Assembly (NCBI RefSeq): GCF_016908875.1
Contig: NZ_JAFBES010000004.1
Coordinates: 62,001-126,000, forward strand
Direction: 5' to 3'
Source of the DNA: Bacillus ectoiniformans
GTDB lineage: Bacteria; Bacillota; Bacilli; Bacillales; Domibacillaceae
Length of the DNA stretch: 64,000 bases
Each line of letters begins with the position of its first letter. Position 1 is the first letter of the stretch. The notes under the pieces were generated by a model. The model searched no databases. It saw only the letters and a program-made list of their open reading frames with translations, and had not been told where the DNA came from. Positions 54,952 through 64,000 of this stretch are shown in pieces. A program made the translations under genes and the position numbers.

Positions 54952-56384
54952 TAGTTGTCGCCGCCTTTCTCTTTTTGATAATCTTTAAACCAGTCACGGA
55001 AACGCTCTTTTTCCGGTGCCGGGAATTCACGAAGCTCTGTCCAAGCCTTCAAAGGACCCGGGCCTTTTGAAATCCGATCTCCATTTGTAAATGGCTTCAT
55101 GACTGCTGAAGCCATTTTTGAACCCATTCCGTATAATGGGTTGGATGCTGCTCCAAGTCCGAACGCTTTCATCGCCAATTTCTCGGAAACAGGCGCGCGC
55201 CCTTCCTTCTCGACAATGACTTGACGGTGCTTATGCAATAATTCGTGAAGCGGAATTTTTACCGGACACGCATCTGTACAAGCTGCACATAAAGTTGAGG
55301 CATAAGGAAGTTCCTTAAAGTCATCATATCCTCCTAATAGAGGTGACAGCACAGCACCAATAGGCCCAGAGTAAATCGATCCGTAAGAATGGCCGCCAAT
55401 ATGACGGTACACCGGACAAACATTAATACACGCCGCACAGCGGATACACTGAAGAACGGATTGGAATTCAGTTCCAAGAATCTTCGAACGTCCGTTATCC
55501 ACAATGACTAAGTGGAATTCTTCCGGTCCATCCACATCGCCTTCTTCTCTTGGGCCAGTTAATGTTGTCACATAGCTTGTCAGCTTTTGGCCAACAGCAC
55601 TTCGAGTCAATAAACTTACTAGTACTTCGAATTCTTCGTACGTCGGAACAATCCGCTCCATCCCCATCACTGTAATCTGTGTTTTTGGAATCGCGGTTAC
55701 TAAGCGTGCATTCCCTTCGTTTGTAACTAAGCTGACAGAGCCTGATTCAGCAATCGCAAAGTTACATCCCGTAATTCCGATATCTGCAGATAAGAAATCC
55801 TTTCGGAGCATTTCCCGCGCATGCAAAGCCAATTCTTCTGGCTTAGAGGTGTTTTGATAAGCCAGTTTCTCAGAAAACACTTCTCTAATCTGCTCTCTAT
55901 TTTTGTGAAGCGCTGGTGCAACAATGTGCGAAGGCGGATCATGATCATCCACTTGAAGAATGTACTCGCCAAGATCCGTTTCGATCACTTCACAGCCTGC
56001 CTTTTCCAGACAGTCATTTAAGTTGATCTCTTCCGTTACCATTGATTTCGACTTAACCACTTTTTTGCCGTTCTTTTTCTTCACGACTTCTTCAATATAT
56101 CGATTCGCTTCCTCAGCTGTCTCTGCAAAAAAGACGTGGCCGCCGCGTTTTGAAACGTTTTCACTCAATTGTTCTAAATAATAATCTAAGTTTTCCAGGA
56201 CATGCTGGCGAATTTCTTCCCCATGCGAACGCCAATCTTCCCAGTTACCAAGCTCTTCTGCTGCATCTAATCGCCGCGTACGCAACCGTTCTTGGGCAGA
56301 TGCGACTGCACCGCGCATGAACGTGTTATCAATGTTTCCTTTCACACGTCCTTTAAAATCTTCAGCACCAAATTTCATTGACAT
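54951..56384 (-). CDS. lutB: Lactate utilization iron-sulfur protein LutB
   Basis: 477 residues. N-terminal LUD domain and a C-terminal ferredoxin-like part with two cluster motifs, [16 protein letters not shown] and CAACTDACP. Electron carrier of the LutABC complex that oxidises L-lactate to pyruvate. 22 bases after lutA. Confidence 0.96.
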   Translation of the reverse strand: MSMKFGAEDFKGRVKGNIDNTFMRGAVASAQERLRTRRLDAAEELGNWEDWRSHGEEIRQHVLENLDYYLEQLSENVSKRGGHVFFAETAEEANRYIEEVVKKKNGKKVVKSKSMVTEEINLNDCLEKAGCEVIETDLGEYILQVDDHDPPSHIVAPALHKNREQIREVFSEKLAYQNTSKPEELALHAREMLRKDFLSADIGITGCNFAIAESGSVSLVTNEGNARLVTAIPKTQITVMGMERIVPTYEEFEVLVSLLTRSAVGQKLTSYVTTLTGPREEGDVDGPEEFHLVIVDNGRSKILGTEFQSVLQCIRCAACINVCPVYRHIGGHSYGSIYSGPIGAVLSPLLGGYDDFKELPYASTLCAACTDACPVKIPLHELLHKHRQVIVEKEGRAPVSEKLAMKAFGLGAASNPLYGMGSKMASAVMKPFTNGDRISKGPGPLKAWTELREFPAPEKERFRDWFKDYQKEKGGDN

Positions 56385-56406
56385 CGTTGTTCACCTCTCT
56401 CTGCTA

Positions 56407-57126
56407 TTACCCTCGGCTGTTTAATACTTCTGCTATATGCATCACGCGAATCGGTTTTCCTTTACGCTCCATTCGGCCTCCAATATTCATTAGACAGCCA
56501 CAGTCAGCACCAATTAAATAATCCGCTTCTACTTCTTCTGCACTAGCAACCTTTTCATCTACCATTTGCTCAGAAATCGGCCCCATTTTAACAGAAAACG
56601 TTCCTCCGAATCCGCAGCAGTTATGTGCGTTAGGCAGCGGGACAAAATCAAGACCATCTACATTCTTCAAAAGTGTCATCGGTGCGTCCTTCACACCCAA
56701 TAGACGTGTCATATGGCAAGAAGGATGGTAAGTGGCCGTTCCTGGCAATTTAGCGCCTAGGTCCTCAACCTTTAGTACATCAACGATAAATTGTGTAAAC
56801 TCATATGTTTTCTCTGCTAATTGTTTCGCTTTCGGCTCCCAGATCGGATCCCCTTTAAAAACATGTGGATATTCCTTAAACATAGTTGCGCAAGAACCAG
56901 ATGGCGTCACCACGTATTCGGCATTCTCAAATGTTTCAATCATCTTTTTCATCGCGCCTTTAGATTCTTCCACATATCCGCTGTTAAAGGCCGGCTGTCC
57001 GCAGCATACTTGACGCTCTGGAAATTCAAGGTCGCAGCCCAATCTATCTAATATCTCTACCATGGCTTTTCCCACGTCTGTTTGGAACATATCGACAAGA
57101 CAAGTAATAAATATAGAAACCCTCAT
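56407..57126 (-). CDS. lutA: Lactate utilization protein LutA
   Basis: 239 residues with two CCG domains ([11 protein letters not shown] and [11 protein letters not shown]) that bind Fe-S clusters. The start is ATG 57126 ([15 protein letters not shown], as in B. subtilis LutA), with AAGG 8 bases upstream. First gene of lutABC; palindromic operator and candidate cre site upstream. Confidence 0.95.
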   Translation of the reverse strand: MRVSIFITCLVDMFQTDVGKAMVEILDRLGCDLEFPERQVCCGQPAFNSGYVEESKGAMKKMIETFENAEYVVTPSGSCATMFKEYPHVFKGDPIWEPKAKQLAEKTYEFTQFIVDVLKVEDLGAKLPGTATYHPSCHMTRLLGVKDAPMTLLKNVDGLDFVPLPNAHNCCGFGGTFSVKMGPISEQMVDEKVASAEEVEADYLIGADCGCLMNIGGRMERKGKPIRVMHIAEVLNSRG

Positions 57127-57181
57127 CATATTCACCTTCTTTATATAGTTGTGTTAATCTCGTGGATGTCAAAACAACTGG

Positions 57182-57192
57182 TCATCTGATGA
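57182..57192. promoter_or_regulatory. Probable LutR operator upstream of lutA
   Basis: TCATCTGATGA, an 11-bp palindrome, lies about 56 bases before lutA. The identical palindrome occurs at the lutP promoter (58289-58299). A GntR/FadR-type regulator (lutR) lies between the two, so both are probably its sites. Confidence 0.75.
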
Positions 57193-57245
57193 CTAAACAC
57201 TCTTGAATCCATCATACTACAAAACATTTCCTTTTTGTAGACAAA

Positions 57246-57259
57246 TGATAGCGCTTTTA
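57246..57259. promoter_or_regulatory. Candidate CcpA cre site of lutABC
   Basis: TGATAGCGCTTTTA matches the cre consensus with one mismatch in the last fixed dinucleotide. Next to it (57217-57240) is a perfect inverted repeat CTACAAAA-N8-TTTTGTAG of unknown role. Confidence 0.55.
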
Positions 57260-57307
57260 TAAAAAATATGTTTACTAGAGTCGATCTGCTTTCTCTTTAA
57301 GACGTGA

Positions 57308-57341
57308 AAAAGAGGCTGCTTTCCTAAAGAGCAGCCTCTGC
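57308..57341 (-). terminator. Terminator of lutR
   Basis: AGAGGCTGCT/AGCAGCCTCT, 10-bp stem, 9-base loop, TTTTT on the minus strand. Confidence 0.88.
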
Positions 57342-57349
57342 AAGTTAAC

Positions 57350-58090
57350 CTATGGAAGCTCTATTTGCTTTTTCTCCATCTCAAGCATATGTTCTGATAA
57401 TACCTTTTCTACATTGAGGAGGTGACCGCGCATCTCCAAACGGGCTTGCTCAGGATCTTGGTTGAGAATTGCTTGAAAAATAGCCTCATGTTCTTCGTTA
57501 AGTTTATCTACGGTTGTCTTTTCAGAATAGAGACAGATTCTGCGTGTTTCTTTCATCGTCTCTTCCATTAAATCAGATACATGATTCATTAAACTCGATA
57601 AAAGCGGGTTACCCGTGGCTTCGGCAATAATTAGATGAAAACGCAAGTCTGCCTTTTCCCCTTTTTCAATGTCATTCGAGTACTTGCTCATTTCATCTAA
57701 TGCCGCTCTCATTTTCAGCAAGTCTTCTTCTGTTCTCTTTTCTGCTGCTGTATATGCAGCTCCAACCTCCATAATTTTACGAACTTCAAGCAAGTGTAAA
57801 ATATCGGTTTTGTTCATCAACACAGCGTTTTGGATGGGATAGGCAATTCCTTTAGGTGAAAATGCCTTTACATATGTACCTTCACCTTGGCGAATATCTA
57901 ATATATCCATTGCACGCAGCGCGGATAATGCCTCACGGACAGCGGATCGTCCTACTTGAAAATTCTCAGCCAGCTGCTCAACGGACGCAATTTTATCCCC
58001 GGGCTGAAGTTCCCCTTCTTTAATCATTAATAGCAGTGCTTCTGCGACTTCTTCATATATTTTCTTTGGTTTAATTCGCTTATAAGCCAT
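57350..58090 (-). CDS. lutR: Lactate-responsive regulator LutR (GntR family, FadR subfamily)
   Basis: 246 residues. N-terminal winged helix (KIYEEVAEALLLMIKEGELQ, GDKIASVEQLAENFQVGRSA, VREALSALRAMDIL) and a C-terminal FCD domain (about 90-230) whose histidine/acidic residues bind a metal and an organic acid. Placed between lutABC and lutP, both of which carry the same palindrome. Likely represses both in the absence of lactate. Confidence 0.9.
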   Translation of the reverse strand: MAYKRIKPKKIYEEVAEALLLMIKEGELQPGDKIASVEQLAENFQVGRSAVREALSALRAMDILDIRQGEGTYVKAFSPKGIAYPIQNAVLMNKTDILHLLEVRKIMEVGAAYTAAEKRTEEDLLKMRAALDEMSKYSNDIEKGEKADLRFHLIIAEATGNPLLSSLMNHVSDLMEETMKETRRICLYSEKTTVDKLNEEHEAIFQAILNQDPEQARLEMRGHLLNVEKVLSEHMLEMEKKQIELP

Positions 58091-58283
58091 CCTCTTGCAC
58101 CTCGTTCTTTTCGCAATAATTCTATTTTACTCAACAAAACCACTATTTACAAAGTTCTTTTTTTCACTTCTTTTTACCTTGTTGATGAATGAACACTTTT
58201 TACCATTTTGTTAAAATTCACAAAAACGTAACATATTTTTTAAAAAATATTGCAATTTGCATACGCTTACATTAATATTACCA

Positions 58284-58299
58284 TATAATCATCTGATGA
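58284..58299 (+). promoter_or_regulatory. lutP promoter with LutR palindrome
   Basis: TATAAT (58284-58289) directly abuts TCATCTGATGA (58289-58299), so a bound repressor would cover the -10. No good -35 is seen. A weak cre-like TGCATACGCTTACA (58258-58271, two mismatches) lies just upstream. Confidence 0.7.
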
Positions 58300-58319
58300 G
58301 TGAATGACCTTATAAATAC

Positions 58320-58390
58320 CCGGTGTAAAAATAGATAACCGGTAATAATAATCTGAATTTTCATTTTATTTAGAGGTTATCCAGCACCGG
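58320..58390 (+). other. Long hairpin in the lutP leader
   Basis: CCGGTG (58320) and GATAACC (58334) are complementary, in nested order, to CACCGG (58385) and GGTTATC (58375). The two-part stem encloses a 34-base AT-rich loop and ends 36 bases before the lutP start. There is no T-run after it, so it is not a terminator; it could affect mRNA stability or translation. Confidence 0.5.
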
Positions 58391-58425
58391 ATATGTTTGT
58401 TACTTTTTTATTAGGGGGAAAAACT

Positions 58426-60258
58426 ATGAGTTTGACTTTATTGTCGCTAATCGCCTTATTGCCTGTGGTTTCTATTTTAATTTTTCTAGTATTTTTAAAC
58501 TGGCCGGCAAGCCGGGCGATGCCTGTTGCGTTAGTCGTTACAGTTCTTACAGCTATTTTTGTTTGGGGAACAGACGCTAACGTCGTAGCTGGTTCTGCAT
58601 TTAACGGATTGTTTACTGCACTTGATATTATGTTTATCGTTCTTGGAGCTGTTTTACTATTAAATACTGTGAAAGAAAGCGGCGCGATCCATACAATCCG
58701 CCAAGGCTTTATCAGCATTTCTCCTGACCGCCGAATTCAAGCAATCATCATTGCCTGGTTATTCGGAGCTTTCATTGAAGGAGCTGCCGGATTCGGTACA
58801 CCTGCTGCGATTGCTGCACCTTTATTAGTAGCCATTGGCTTCCCTGCAATGGCAGCTGTTATGGTAGCTTTAATCATCCAAAGTACGCCTGTATCTTTCG
58901 GAGCGATTGGTACACCGATTCAAGTAGGTGTTCATACTGGTTTAACAGATCAGCCCGCTGTCTTAGCCGCATTAAAAGGTTCAGGCATGAACTTTGCTGA
59001 GTATATTCTTTACATTACGTCTAACGTTGCGTTAATTCATGGTGTAATCGGAACGCTTATTCCTTTATTTATGGTAGCGATGTTAACTCGCTTCTTCGGA
59101 AAAGCACGCTCTTTCCGTGAAGGATTGCAAGTTTGGAAGTTCGCTTTATTTGCTGGTCTTTCCTTTACAATTCCTTACTACATTATCGCAACAATCTTAG
59201 GGCCAGAGTTCCCTTCACTTTTAGGTTCACTTATTGGTTTAATCATTGTCGTTCCTGCTGCTAAAGCTGGATTCTTAACGCCTAAAGAAGGACAATATTT
59301 CGACTTTGAAGAAAGAAGCAAGTGGGAAGAAGACTGGTTCGGCAAGCTTAACCATGAACCAGCGAAGATTCTTGAAGGTAAAAAAGCAATTTCCATCTGG
59401 ATGGCTTGGCTTCCATATGTACTTGTTGCTGGATTACTAGTGATTTCACGTACAGTTGAACCAGTAACTGCATTTTTGAAAGATCCAAAGTTTACGATTT
59501 TATTTGAAAATGTATTTGGCTCTGGCATCAATACCGCTTCTACACCGTTATACTTGCCAGGATTTATTTTCATCGTTGTCTCAGTTTTGACTTACTTCTT
59601 GCACGGCATGAACAGCAAAGATTACGCGAAAGCGTGGAAAGAGTCATTTAAGACTGTTATTGCTGCCGGTGCTGCCTTGATCTTCGCGGTTCCAATGATC
59701 AAGATTTTCTTAAACACATCATTAAGCGCGGATAAAGTCGCTGAATCTGTTCAATATTTAGCTGGGCAGAACATGCCTCTTGTTTTAGCTGAAACTGTGT
59801 CTGTTATTTCTGGTGATTTCTGGCCAATCTTTGCTCCTGCTGTTGGAGCACTTGGCGCATTCGTTGCCGGCAGTAACACATTCAGTAACATGATGTTCTC
59901 TTTATTCCAATTCGGTGCGGCTGAAAACATCGGATTGAATGTGAATCAAGCTGGTATTGTTGTAGCCCTTCAAGCAATCGGAGGAGCTGCTGGAAACATG
60001 ATTTGCGTACACAACGTCGTAGCTGCTTCTGCTACAGTTGGTCTTGTTGGTAAAGAAGGCGCATTGATCCGCCGAGTCATGCTTCCGATGACTTACTATA
60101 TCTTAGCTGGCGGATTCTTCGGAATGGCTCTGATCCACGGCGGCGTTAATGTTTACTTCTTCATTTATGCGGTCATTGTAATGGTTTACCTGTTCCGTTT
60201 GATCACTTATAAAGGTCAAGGATTGGTCGCTAATTCCACTAACACAAAAGCTGTTTAA
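58426..60258 (+). CDS. lutP: L-lactate permease LutP (LctP family)
   Basis: 610-residue lactate permease with about 13-14 membrane helices. Conserved [25 protein letters not shown] and [20 protein letters not shown]. Imports lactate with protons for LutABC. The start ATG 58426 has AGGGGG 8 bases upstream; an in-frame ATG 11 codons earlier has no RBS. Divergent from lutR. Confidence 0.94.
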   Translation: MSLTLLSLIALLPVVSILIFLVFLNWPASRAMPVALVVTVLTAIFVWGTDANVVAGSAFNGLFTALDIMFIVLGAVLLLNTVKESGAIHTIRQGFISISPDRRIQAIIIAWLFGAFIEGAAGFGTPAAIAAPLLVAIGFPAMAAVMVALIIQSTPVSFGAIGTPIQVGVHTGLTDQPAVLAALKGSGMNFAEYILYITSNVALIHGVIGTLIPLFMVAMLTRFFGKARSFREGLQVWKFALFAGLSFTIPYYIIATILGPEFPSLLGSLIGLIIVVPAAKAGFLTPKEGQYFDFEERSKWEEDWFGKLNHEPAKILEGKKAISIWMAWLPYVLVAGLLVISRTVEPVTAFLKDPKFTILFENVFGSGINTASTPLYLPGFIFIVVSVLTYFLHGMNSKDYAKAWKESFKTVIAAGAALIFAVPMIKIFLNTSLSADKVAESVQYLAGQNMPLVLAETVSVISGDFWPIFAPAVGALGAFVAGSNTFSNMMFSLFQFGAAENIGLNVNQAGIVVALQAIGGAAGNMICVHNVVAASATVGLVGKEGALIRRVMLPMTYYILAGGFFGMALIHGGVNVYFFIYAVIVMVYLFRLITYKGQGLVANSTNTKAV

Positions 60259-60262
60259 TATG

Positions 60263-60313
60263 ACAAAAAGCTGCTCTTTCTGTGACTGGTTCACACAAGA
60301 GCAGCTTTTTTAT
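60263..60313 (+). terminator. Terminator of lutP
   Basis: AAAAAGCTGCTCTT/AAGAGCAGCTTTTT with an inner TGTG...CACA helix and T-run. Confidence 0.92.
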
Positions 60314-60516
60314 TTATTGAAAAACTGAAATCAGCTTATTTACACGAGGATAGTTTCTTGTTCGCAGATGTATCTTCATTTCCGATGAGATAATCGTTTT
60401 CTCATCCCTAGCCAAAAACATTCACTTATCTAGCTGGCAAACCCACTTTTAGCCGAATCCCTCGTGTTCCTGTATAATATTCCGTACAACTAACTACTTT
60501 TCACCAAAGGATGGTG

Positions 60517-61614
60517 ATGACTGTGATTCAGCCGCAGCTGGCGAAAAAAATCATCCATGAAGTGCGCAAACTTTTGGACGAAGATATCATCGTGATGAAT
60601 ACAGACGGCATGATTATTGCCAGCACCAACCCGAATCGTCTAGGGGTGTTTCATGAAGGTGCTGTAAAAGTCAGTAAAACTGGCGAAAAATTAATTATCA
60701 CGAAAGAAGATGAAAATCAATGGAGCGGGGTAAAGGCAGGGATTAACTTGCCAATTATGTTCCAAGGCGAAGTGGAGGGCGTAATTGGCATTACAGGCTC
60801 ACCCGACAAAGTGTCTGGATATGGGGAGCTGCTGAAAAAAATGACGGAGCTTTTTATTCAGGAAAGCTATTATCAAGAGGAGATCGAATGGCAAGCACGT
60901 TCTTTAGAAGCCTTTGTCTTCGATTGGATGGAAAAACGTGAATGGAGCGATTCTTTCCTTAATAAAGCGAAACTTCTAGGCATTGATTTAACAGCACACA
61001 GGCAAGCTGTTCTCATTCACTATCCGCCCGCTTCGCTTATTTCATTTAAACCAGTGTGGCGAAATTTCTCTCAATCTATTCGAGGAACCAGCAACACCAT
61101 CGTGATCCGCTGGGGAAATGACCGGCTTCTAGTACTGCTGGATCATGAACTGAACGACTTAACGTTCCTAGTTGAAAAATGGAAGCTAATGTTAGAAAAA
61201 CAACTTGGTGCTTCTGTGGCGATCGGCATCGGTTCCTCGCTGCCTTCTAATCAGTTAAAATTGGCCTTTCTTCAAGCAGAACGTGCATTGAAAGTAGCTT
61301 TAGCCACTTCTTCCATTGTTCATGATGACCAATTGACATTAGAGATGATTGTAGAAGACATTCGCACAGAAACCAAACAACAATTTCTTGAGCGGACAAT
61401 CGCTCCTATTCAAGGAGAACCCGAATTGTTGGCTACTCTTTACGCTCTTTTCACTCATAATTTCTCCTATAAGCAAGCAGCGGACTCGATTCCGATTCAT
61501 ATTAATACGCTCCACTACCGTCTCAAAAAAATTGAAGAAGCAACGGGGTTAAATCCGAAGCTTCTGAAAGATCAGCTCAGTCTTTATCTCGCGTGGATGT
61601 TAAATAAGCAATAA
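60517..61614 (+). CDS. CdaR-family sugar-diacid-type transcriptional regulator
   Basis: 365 residues. N-terminal diacid-recognition domain (about 5-135, IIHEVRKLLDEDIIVMNTDG, GVIGITGSPDKVSGYGEL), GGDEF-like middle and a C-terminal PucR-type helix-turn-helix (SYKQAADSIPIHINTLHYRL). Relatives activate glycerate/glucarate or purine catabolism genes. The start is ATG 60517, 6 bases after AAAGG, or ATG 60511. No obvious target (such as glycerate kinase) is adjacent within the window, so its regulon is unknown. Confidence 0.88.
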   Translation: MTVIQPQLAKKIIHEVRKLLDEDIIVMNTDGMIIASTNPNRLGVFHEGAVKVSKTGEKLIITKEDENQWSGVKAGINLPIMFQGEVEGVIGITGSPDKVSGYGELLKKMTELFIQESYYQEEIEWQARSLEAFVFDWMEKREWSDSFLNKAKLLGIDLTAHRQAVLIHYPPASLISFKPVWRNFSQSIRGTSNTIVIRWGNDRLLVLLDHELNDLTFLVEKWKLMLEKQLGASVAIGIGSSLPSNQLKLAFLQAERALKVALATSSIVHDDQLTLEMIVEDIRTETKQQFLERTIAPIQGEPELLATLYALFTHNFSYKQAADSIPIHINTLHYRLKKIEEATGLNPKLLKDQLSLYLAWMLNKQ

Positions 61615-61631
61615 CAAAGCGGTGCTCGAAT

Positions 61632-62408
61632 TTAAGCACCGCTTGTTTGTTTGCGTGGTTTAATTGGAATACAGCCTTTCGGACAGCTCCCGCACTTCTT
61701 TGCCCCTTCTTTATCAAGCCGATAATTAAAGCAGCAAGTCGTACGAACCCGAACCAATGCATCTCGGCCTTCCACAGCTGTTTTTTCATTCACATATCTA
61801 GCTAACGGATTGGCATGGTAATTCCCAAATAATTTCGCTTGCTCTGGGGCGAGAAGCCAATGAAAGTCCGCTCTTGCTCTGTCACGAACAGAAGCAAACC
61901 GTTCCTCTTCTGCCACAGTTTCATATAGCCAAAAAACGTAGATGGCGATATTTTCCCACATGATTAAATTAGAAAGCTTAGAAGCTTTTCTAGCTGCTTC
62001 TACCACTTTTCCAATATGGCGAATCACCTCTTCTATTTGCCACGCTGATTCCGGATTCTTGCCAAGATAAAAGTTTGGGAGCCAGTTTCCGTTTTGTTCA
62101 GAATGGATGAGCATGGCGTCTTGTTCTTGAATCATCAGAGGCTTTCTGAAAAAAGACCAGGAAGCGAGCGCACCAACGAAAAGAAACGCATACCTTTTCA
62201 TTAGAATCGAAGCGGCCACTTTCCCATCCGGGCTGCACATTCGTTCAGCTGCTTGTTCTAAAAAAACAGCTAGCTTCTCTTCATCTGTAAAGTCCTTCAA
62301 GGGCATACCATAAACATCTTCAGCCTTATCAAAAGTATATCGGCACGCGCCTTCTAACAGCTGCTTTTCCTCCTCCGTCCATGCAAGTGCAAGATCCATC
62401 TCAACCAT
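61632..62408 (-). CDS. FhuF-like siderophore-iron reductase
   Basis: 258 residues. The C-terminus has the 2Fe-2S cysteine motif of FhuF-type ferric reductases: TTCCFNYRLDKEGAKKCGSC. The spacing here is CC-x12-C-x2-C, slightly longer than the CC-x10-C-x2-C usually quoted. It would reduce iron in imported siderophores and release it in the cytoplasm. Ends an operon with an iron-siderophore ABC transporter, 20 bases after the ATPase gene. Confidence 0.85.
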   Translation of the reverse strand: MVEMDLALAWTEEEKQLLEGACRYTFDKAEDVYGMPLKDFTDEEKLAVFLEQAAERMCSPDGKVAASILMKRYAFLFVGALASWSFFRKPLMIQEQDAMLIHSEQNGNWLPNFYLGKNPESAWQIEEVIRHIGKVVEAARKASKLSNLIMWENIAIYVFWLYETVAEEERFASVRDRARADFHWLLAPEQAKLFGNYHANPLARYVNEKTAVEGRDALVRVRTTCCFNYRLDKEGAKKCGSCPKGCIPIKPRKQTSGA

Positions 62409-62427
62409 CCTTTCTGTGACTGCCCTT

Positions 62428-63252
62428 TTATTTCTCTAAAAGAACAGGATTCTCTAAAATACAGCGGCCTTTTCCAAAGGGAATACATAAAGGAGTTCCA
62501 AATAAAGGATCAGCTGTTACCTGACAATCCATTTGAAATACGTCCTTTACTAAACCGCAGCTGATAATTCGCTCCGGTGCTCCTTGTGCATACACTTTTT
62601 TATCTTTAATCGCCACGATATGGTGTGCATAGCGGCAAGCCAAGTTCAAATCGTGAAGCACCATGACGATCGTACGTCCTTCGTTTTCATTCAAATCAAA
62701 CAGCAAATCAAGAATTTCAATCTGATGCGTCATATCAAGATAAGTAGTTGGTTCATCAAGCAAAATGGTATCCGTATCCTGTGCCAAAGTCATGGCAATC
62801 CAGGCTCGCTGCCGCTGTCCTCCTGATAATTCATCCACAAACCGGTCTTCCAAATCTTTTAGCCCTGTAGCTGCTAACGCCTTTTGCACAGCCTCTTCGT
62901 CTTTCGCCGACCATTGTTTCAGCCATGTCTGGTGCGGATAACGCCCCTGCTTTACTAGCTGCAATACAGTCAATCCTTCCGGCGCTGTTGGAGATTGAGG
63001 CAAAATCGCCATTTGTTTCGCCACTTCTTTCGTTGGCATGCTGTGGATCGACTGGCCATCTAACAGCACCCCTCCACCCACAGGCTTTAACAGCCGCGCC
63101 GCTGACCGGAGCAGTGTTGATTTTCCACAGCCGTTCCCACCGATCAAGACGGTGATATTCCCTTTTGGAATCGCTAAATCAAGTTCATCTATAATGACAG
63201 TCTGTCCATAAGATAAGGTCAGCTTTTCTGTCGTAATCCGGTTGCTTTCCAT
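62428..63252 (-). CDS. Iron-siderophore ABC transporter ATPase (FecE/YusV type)
   Basis: 274 residues with Walker [10 protein letters not shown], signature LSGGQRQR and Walker [13 protein letters not shown]. FecE-family specific spacing and the C-terminal domain match siderophore/heme/cobalamin importers. Powers the adjacent FecCD permease. In B. subtilis the related ATPase YusV serves several siderophore permeases. Confidence 0.93.
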   Translation of the reverse strand: MESNRITTEKLTLSYGQTVIIDELDLAIPKGNITVLIGGNGCGKSTLLRSAARLLKPVGGGVLLDGQSIHSMPTKEVAKQMAILPQSPTAPEGLTVLQLVKQGRYPHQTWLKQWSAKDEEAVQKALAATGLKDLEDRFVDELSGGQRQRAWIAMTLAQDTDTILLDEPTTYLDMTHQIEILDLLFDLNENEGRTIVMVLHDLNLACRYAHHIVAIKDKKVYAQGAPERIISCGLVKDVFQMDCQVTADPLFGTPLCIPFGKGRCILENPVLLEK

Positions 63253-63264
63253 GCTCTACACTCC

Positions 63265-64000
63265 TTAAGATTGCTTTGTGCGGAATAATAAATAGATAAA
63301 GTACGGGGCGCCAATACCTGCTGTAAACACACCTGCCGGAACTTCTAAAGGCAAAAACAGCGTTCGGCCAATTAAATCAGCAACCATCACTAGCATTCCG
63401 CCAATCAGCGCGGATGCCGGCAGCAATGCGCCAAATGAAGAACCCACGATTCTTCTAGCCATATGCGGAGCCATTAAACCGACAAAGCCGATCCCTCCAG
63501 CAAATGCGACCGCTCCACCTACAAGTCCTGTAGCAAGGAGAATGAGCAGAAACCGCTGCCATTCTACTTTAGCACCTGCATTAATCGCTAATTCATCCCC
63601 CAATTCCTGAATGTTGACATGTCGGGACAGGAGCCAGGCTATGATTAACAAAGTTATCGCCCAAGGAGCTAGAATCGTCACTTCCCTCCAGTTCACGCCA
63701 TTAACCGTTCCCGTAATCCAAATATTAGCTTTTGCTGCATGATGAATCGGACCGACAATCATTAGAAGAGTGGTAATCGCTTGCATTACAGCAGCAATTC
63801 CAATCCCAATCAGCACAAGACGCACAGGTGATATCCCGTCTTTCCATGCAAATAGATAGACAGCCAGTGCCGCAAGTGAGGCGCCTAGAAATGCCGCGAG
63901 CGGCTGCCAATGAATGCTGACGGTCAAAATATTGCTTTCATTACTGAAAATCGCCAGAAATCCCACTACGGCCGCGCTTGCTCCTGCCGTCAGCCCGATA
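63265..64000 (-). CDS. FecCD-family siderophore ABC permease (partial, 5' end outside window)
   Basis: The C-terminal 245 residues of a BtuC/FecCD permease. The frame stays open to the right edge (IGLTAGASAAVVGFLAIF), so the N-terminus is missing. FVGLMAPHMARRIVG is the coupling-helix signature that contacts the ATPase. Seven or so membrane helices remain. 12 bases upstream of the ATPase gene; a second permease and a binding protein are expected outside the window. Confidence 0.92.
   Translation of the reverse strand, partial: IGLTAGASAAVVGFLAIFSNESNILTVSIHWQPLAAFLGASLAALAVYLFAWKDGISPVRLVLIGIGIAAVMQAITTLLMIVGPIHHAAKANIWITGTVNGVNWREVTILAPWAITLLIIAWLLSRHVNIQELGDELAINAGAKVEWQRFLLILLATGLVGGAVAFAGGIGFVGLMAPHMARRIVGSSFGALLPASALIGGMLVMVADLIGRTLFLPLEVPAGVFTAGIGAPYFIYLLFRTKQS

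Noticed and set aside
58258-58271. cre site at lutP
   Set aside because: Two mismatches in fixed consensus positions; mentioned only in passing with the promoter.
60354-60410. Possible three-unit 21-bp periodicity (TTTCTTGTTCG / TTCATTTCCG / GTTTTCTCATC) between lutP and the CdaR gene
   Set aside because: Words are too dissimilar; only spacing agrees. Would need a genome-wide test.

Overview
The window comes from a low-to-mid GC, endospore-forming Bacillaceae chromosome close in layout to Bacillus subtilis. Evidence is the long stretches of B. subtilis-like gene order (yuzD/yutI-yutH-yutG-yutF-yutE-yutD-yutC-lipA-lytH-yunB-yunD-yunE-yunF, then sufBUSDC-yurZ-metQ-metI-metN-yusD-yusE-yusF-gcvH-yusI and fadE-fadA-fadN-fadM), the sporulation genes (yutH, lytH, yunB, a KinB-like kinase), strong AGGAGG-type ribosome binding sites and frequent TTG/GTG starts. 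Species cannot be decided from this alone. Neither end is natural: the amino-acid permease at the left edge and the FecCD-type permease at the right edge both run out of the window.

Layout. 1-3.5 kb: a GABA-type catabolic cluster (permease, sigma-54 activator with PAS domain, class III aminotransferase) with a near-perfect -24/-12 promoter in front of gabT. 3.7-12.3 kb: the yuz/yut block and lipA. 12.5-23.8 kb: the yun block, interrupted by an NSS-family transporter with its tiny partner subunit and an NhaC-family transporter preceded by a lysine riboswitch; then an XRE regulator/membrane protein/CPBP protease operon. 24-26 kb: a secreted phosphodiesterase. 26.8-32.2 kb: suf Fe-S assembly operon. 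33-38.6 kb: yurZ, methionine ABC importer with S-box riboswitch, small yus genes, gcvH. 38.8-44.8 kb: accessory genes (aldo/keto reductase, small proteins, TetR/RND pump). 45-51.6 kb: fatty-acid beta-oxidation operon with a perfect FadR box, plus proline dehydrogenase. 51.8-54 kb: KinB-like kinase, small membrane proteins and a candidate type I toxin gene. 54.2-60.3 kb: lactate utilisation (lutABC, lutR, lutP). 60.5-64 kb: a CdaR-type regulator and a siderophore uptake/reduction cluster.

How it works together. Several units are carbon and nitrogen catabolism under visible control: sigma-54 (gabT), FadR (fadNAE), a shared 11-bp palindrome at lutA and lutP (probably LutR), candidate CcpA cre sites at lutA and fadM, S-box (met) and L-box (NhaC-type lysine transporter) riboswitches, and a triple TGAC-N6-GTCA operator at the RND pump.

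Most unusual signal. Four intergenic tracts (about 7.5, 11.2, 26.1-26.8 and 37.5-37.7 kb) are arrays of short words repeated every 20-21 bp, which is two turns of B-DNA. The words differ between tracts, apart from tracts 1 and 2, which share a TATCGGC core. Three lie between convergent genes; the fourth, an A-tract array, lies directly upstream of yusF. Some neighbouring terminators also look opened up by inserted DNA, notably the yutG/yutF one, whose two stem halves now lie about 520 bp apart around tract 1. I found no CRISPR array, prophage, insertion sequence, rRNA or tRNA gene.
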